Below are positions 62,769 to 64,000 of a stretch of DNA of 64,000 bases, in pieces. Origin of the DNA: an uncultured Bartonella sp. (GTDB lineage: Bacteria > Pseudomonadota > Alphaproteobacteria > Rhizobiales > Rhizobiaceae). The stretch's first letter is position 1. The number at the start of each line of letters is the position of its first letter. The notes under the pieces are model-generated. The model saw only the letters and a list, made by a program, of their open reading frames with translations. It made no database searches and had not been told where the DNA came from. The position numbers and the translations under genes are program-made. Location of the stretch: assembly GCA_945285915.1 (NCBI GenBank), contig CALYQL010000012.1:1-64000 (forward strand), in the 5' to 3' direction.

Positions 62769-63823
62769 GATTCTTCTCCGCCTTTCGACACTGGCTGGCG
62801 CTTGAAAAAGCGATAGATGCCATTCCAAGAAAATTCGCGCGTTCCTAACAGGCCACTGCGCCAGAAAAGAATAATGGCCATGAGGAGTATTGAGAAAATA
62901 ACCATACGTAAGCCTGGGATACCTGGTAGTTGCATAAATCCGAGATTAAGCGGCTGTTCAACGATACGCAGCCATTCTAGCAATACAGTTATAATGACGC
63001 TGCCAATAATGCTTCCCGTGATAGAACCTAAGCCACCAGCTACAACAATCATCAAAATATTGAATGTCAAAAGAAAGTTGAACATTTTAGGGTCAATTGT
63101 TGAAATGAGGGCAGCCATCATTGCTCCGCCAACTCCAGCAAAGAATGCACCAATGACAAATGATAAACAGCGATAGAAGAAAGTATTTATTCCCATTGTT
63201 TTCGCTGCAATTTCATCATCTCTGATTGCACAGAGCGCGTTGCCGGTATTGCTCCTCAACAACATAACAATGAAAATAACGGTAAAAGCTAACCAACCGT
63301 AATTCCACCATAAATTGCCATCTTGCGGTATGCCTTTTATTCCCAGTGAACCATTTGTAATGGGGGTTGCATTGGTTATGACCACACGAATAATTTCTGC
63401 AAATCCTAGCGTTGCTATTCCAAGATAGTCACCACCAAGGCGTAATACCGGAATTGCAATGAATAGACCAAGAAGTGCGGCACAAAGTCCACCAATGATA
63501 ACCGCAAAAAAGAATGGTAACTGGAGATGTAATAGTGGACCAAAAATTGGCTCAAGGATCCACATCATTTCCTTTTGTTCGGGCGATAGCAATAAAATAG
63601 CACAAACATAGGCGCCAACAGCCATAAAACCAGCATGCCCCAGCGAAAACATACCAGTAAACCCATAGATGAGATTTAATGAGATAGCCAATATTGCATT
63701 GATGGCTATGAGATTTAAAATACGAACAGTGTAAGCATCAAAATTGCGTTCAGCATAAAAAAGAAAAGCAATCAGACACGCAATGCAAAGGAACGATAGA
63801 ATGATTTGCGAGGACTTTGACAT
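62765..63823 (-). CDS. livM: Branched-chain amino acid ABC transporter permease LivM
   Basis: 352 residues with about nine membrane helices. LNLIAINAILAISLNLIYGF TGMFSLGHAGFMAVGAYVCA and YLGIATLGFAEIIRVVITNA are the conserved LivM segments, followed by GSLGIKGIPQDG and ALCAIRDDEIAAKTMGIN, the EAA-like loop for the ATPases. C-terminal cytoplasmic tail (GIYRFFKRQPVSKGGEES). Starts one base into the livH stop. Confidence 0.92.
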   Translation of the reverse strand: MSKSSQIILSFLCIACLIAFLFYAERNFDAYTVRILNLIAINAILAISLNLIYGFTGMFSLGHAGFMAVGAYVCAILLLSPEQKEMMWILEPIFGPLLHLQLPFFFAVIIGGLCAALLGLFIAIPVLRLGGDYLGIATLGFAEIIRVVITNATPITNGSLGIKGIPQDGNLWWNYGWLAFTVIFIVMLLRSNTGNALCAIRDDEIAAKTMGINTFFYRCLSFVIGAFFAGVGGAMMAALISTIDPKMFNFLLTFNILMIVVAGGLGSITGSIIGSVIITVLLEWLRIVEQPLNLGFMQLPGIPGLRMVIFSILLMAIILFWRSGLLGTREFSWNGIYRFFKRQPVSKGGEES

Positions 63824-64000
63824 TAGATTTTCTCCTCGCTTTTTTTGCCCATAAGACCGGTTGGCATTACCAGCAAGATCATGATTAATAATATGAAAGC
63901 GAACGCATCACGATATCCTGATAGGGAAGGGAAAAATGCGATAATCATTATTTCAATAAACCCTAAGAGAAGCCCGCCTAACATCGCGCCCTCAACAGAA
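63823..64000 (-). CDS. livH: Branched-chain amino acid ABC transporter permease LivH (C-terminal part, cut by window edge)
   Basis: The readable 58 codons end in a stop at 63823. EGAMLGGLLLGFIEIMIIAF FPSLSGYRDAFAFILLIMIL LVMPTGLMGKK is the LivH C-terminus: the G...G..E....F P..Y.D.....ILIL...P.GL(MF)G pattern with two helices. Overlaps livM by one base. The rest lies outside. Confidence 0.88.
   Translation of the reverse strand, partial: SVEGAMLGGLLLGFIEIMIIAFFPSLSGYRDAFAFILLIMILLVMPTGLMGKKSEEKI

Overview
The window comes from an AT-rich alphaproteobacterium of the order Hyphomicrobiales (Rhizobiales), most likely near Bartonella or Brucella. This rests on gene content and order seen directly: pyrB-pyrC-plsY-dprA-topA-rnr-rpmG, accB-accC-aat, gatC-gatA after a UPF0173 hydrolase, and a rhizobial-type integrase at tRNA-Thr. 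The genus is inference.

Bases 1 to about 25,200 are a prophage or prophage relic. Its right end is excisionase plus tyrosine integrase against the 3' end of tRNA-Thr(TGT); its left end lies outside the window. From right to left it has a rightward early operon (DUF7666-type repeat protein, three copies of a 'GPYxTRExA' domain in two genes, Ssb, HD hydrolase), a regulatory region with divergent Cro-like and cI-like genes, operator palindromes and two more paralogous XRE regulators, and a tightly coupled leftward operon (DNA-binding proteins, a tiny membrane protein, GapR-like protein, ASCH protein, adenine methyltransferase, Toprim primase, D5/P4-type helicase, Bro-N antirepressor). After these come a rightward AT-rich moron gene of unknown function, gpZ-like and terminase genes, and a ruined tail module. 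A large deletion joins the truncated GpA terminase to the last part of a tape-measure gene, followed by decayed gpU and gpX genes. The far left holds small moron genes, a RHH protein, a Rha antirepressor (cut by the window edge) and repeated palindrome-rich relic sequences.

Bases 25,200 to 64,000 are ordinary chromosome: aat-accC-accB, a DsbA-like and an M48 protease gene, an aminotransferase, dusA, an aspartic protease, cobS and cobT (divergent), thiM with an Lrp regulator, a UDG-like protein, a nuclease, a GST, a fused mobA-mobB, an L,D-transpeptidase, rpmG, an MFS carrier, rnr-topA-dprA-plsY-pyrC'-pyrB, an AidB-like flavoprotein, ruvX, a UPF0173 hydrolase, gatCA and a leftward liv (branched-chain amino acid ABC transporter) operon cut by the right edge.

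The most informative chromosomal oddity is at 56,260-59,520. A segment (hydrolase 3' end, gatC, gatA 5' end) is present twice, with opposite members decayed in each copy, and the two copies flank a two-gene island (SDR oxidoreductase and a secreted beta-propeller protein) with an IS66-like relic and a strong hairpin. The best candidate for something undescribed is the rightward moron gene at 7769-8581, followed by the HTH-less mini-regulator antisense to the cI-like gene.
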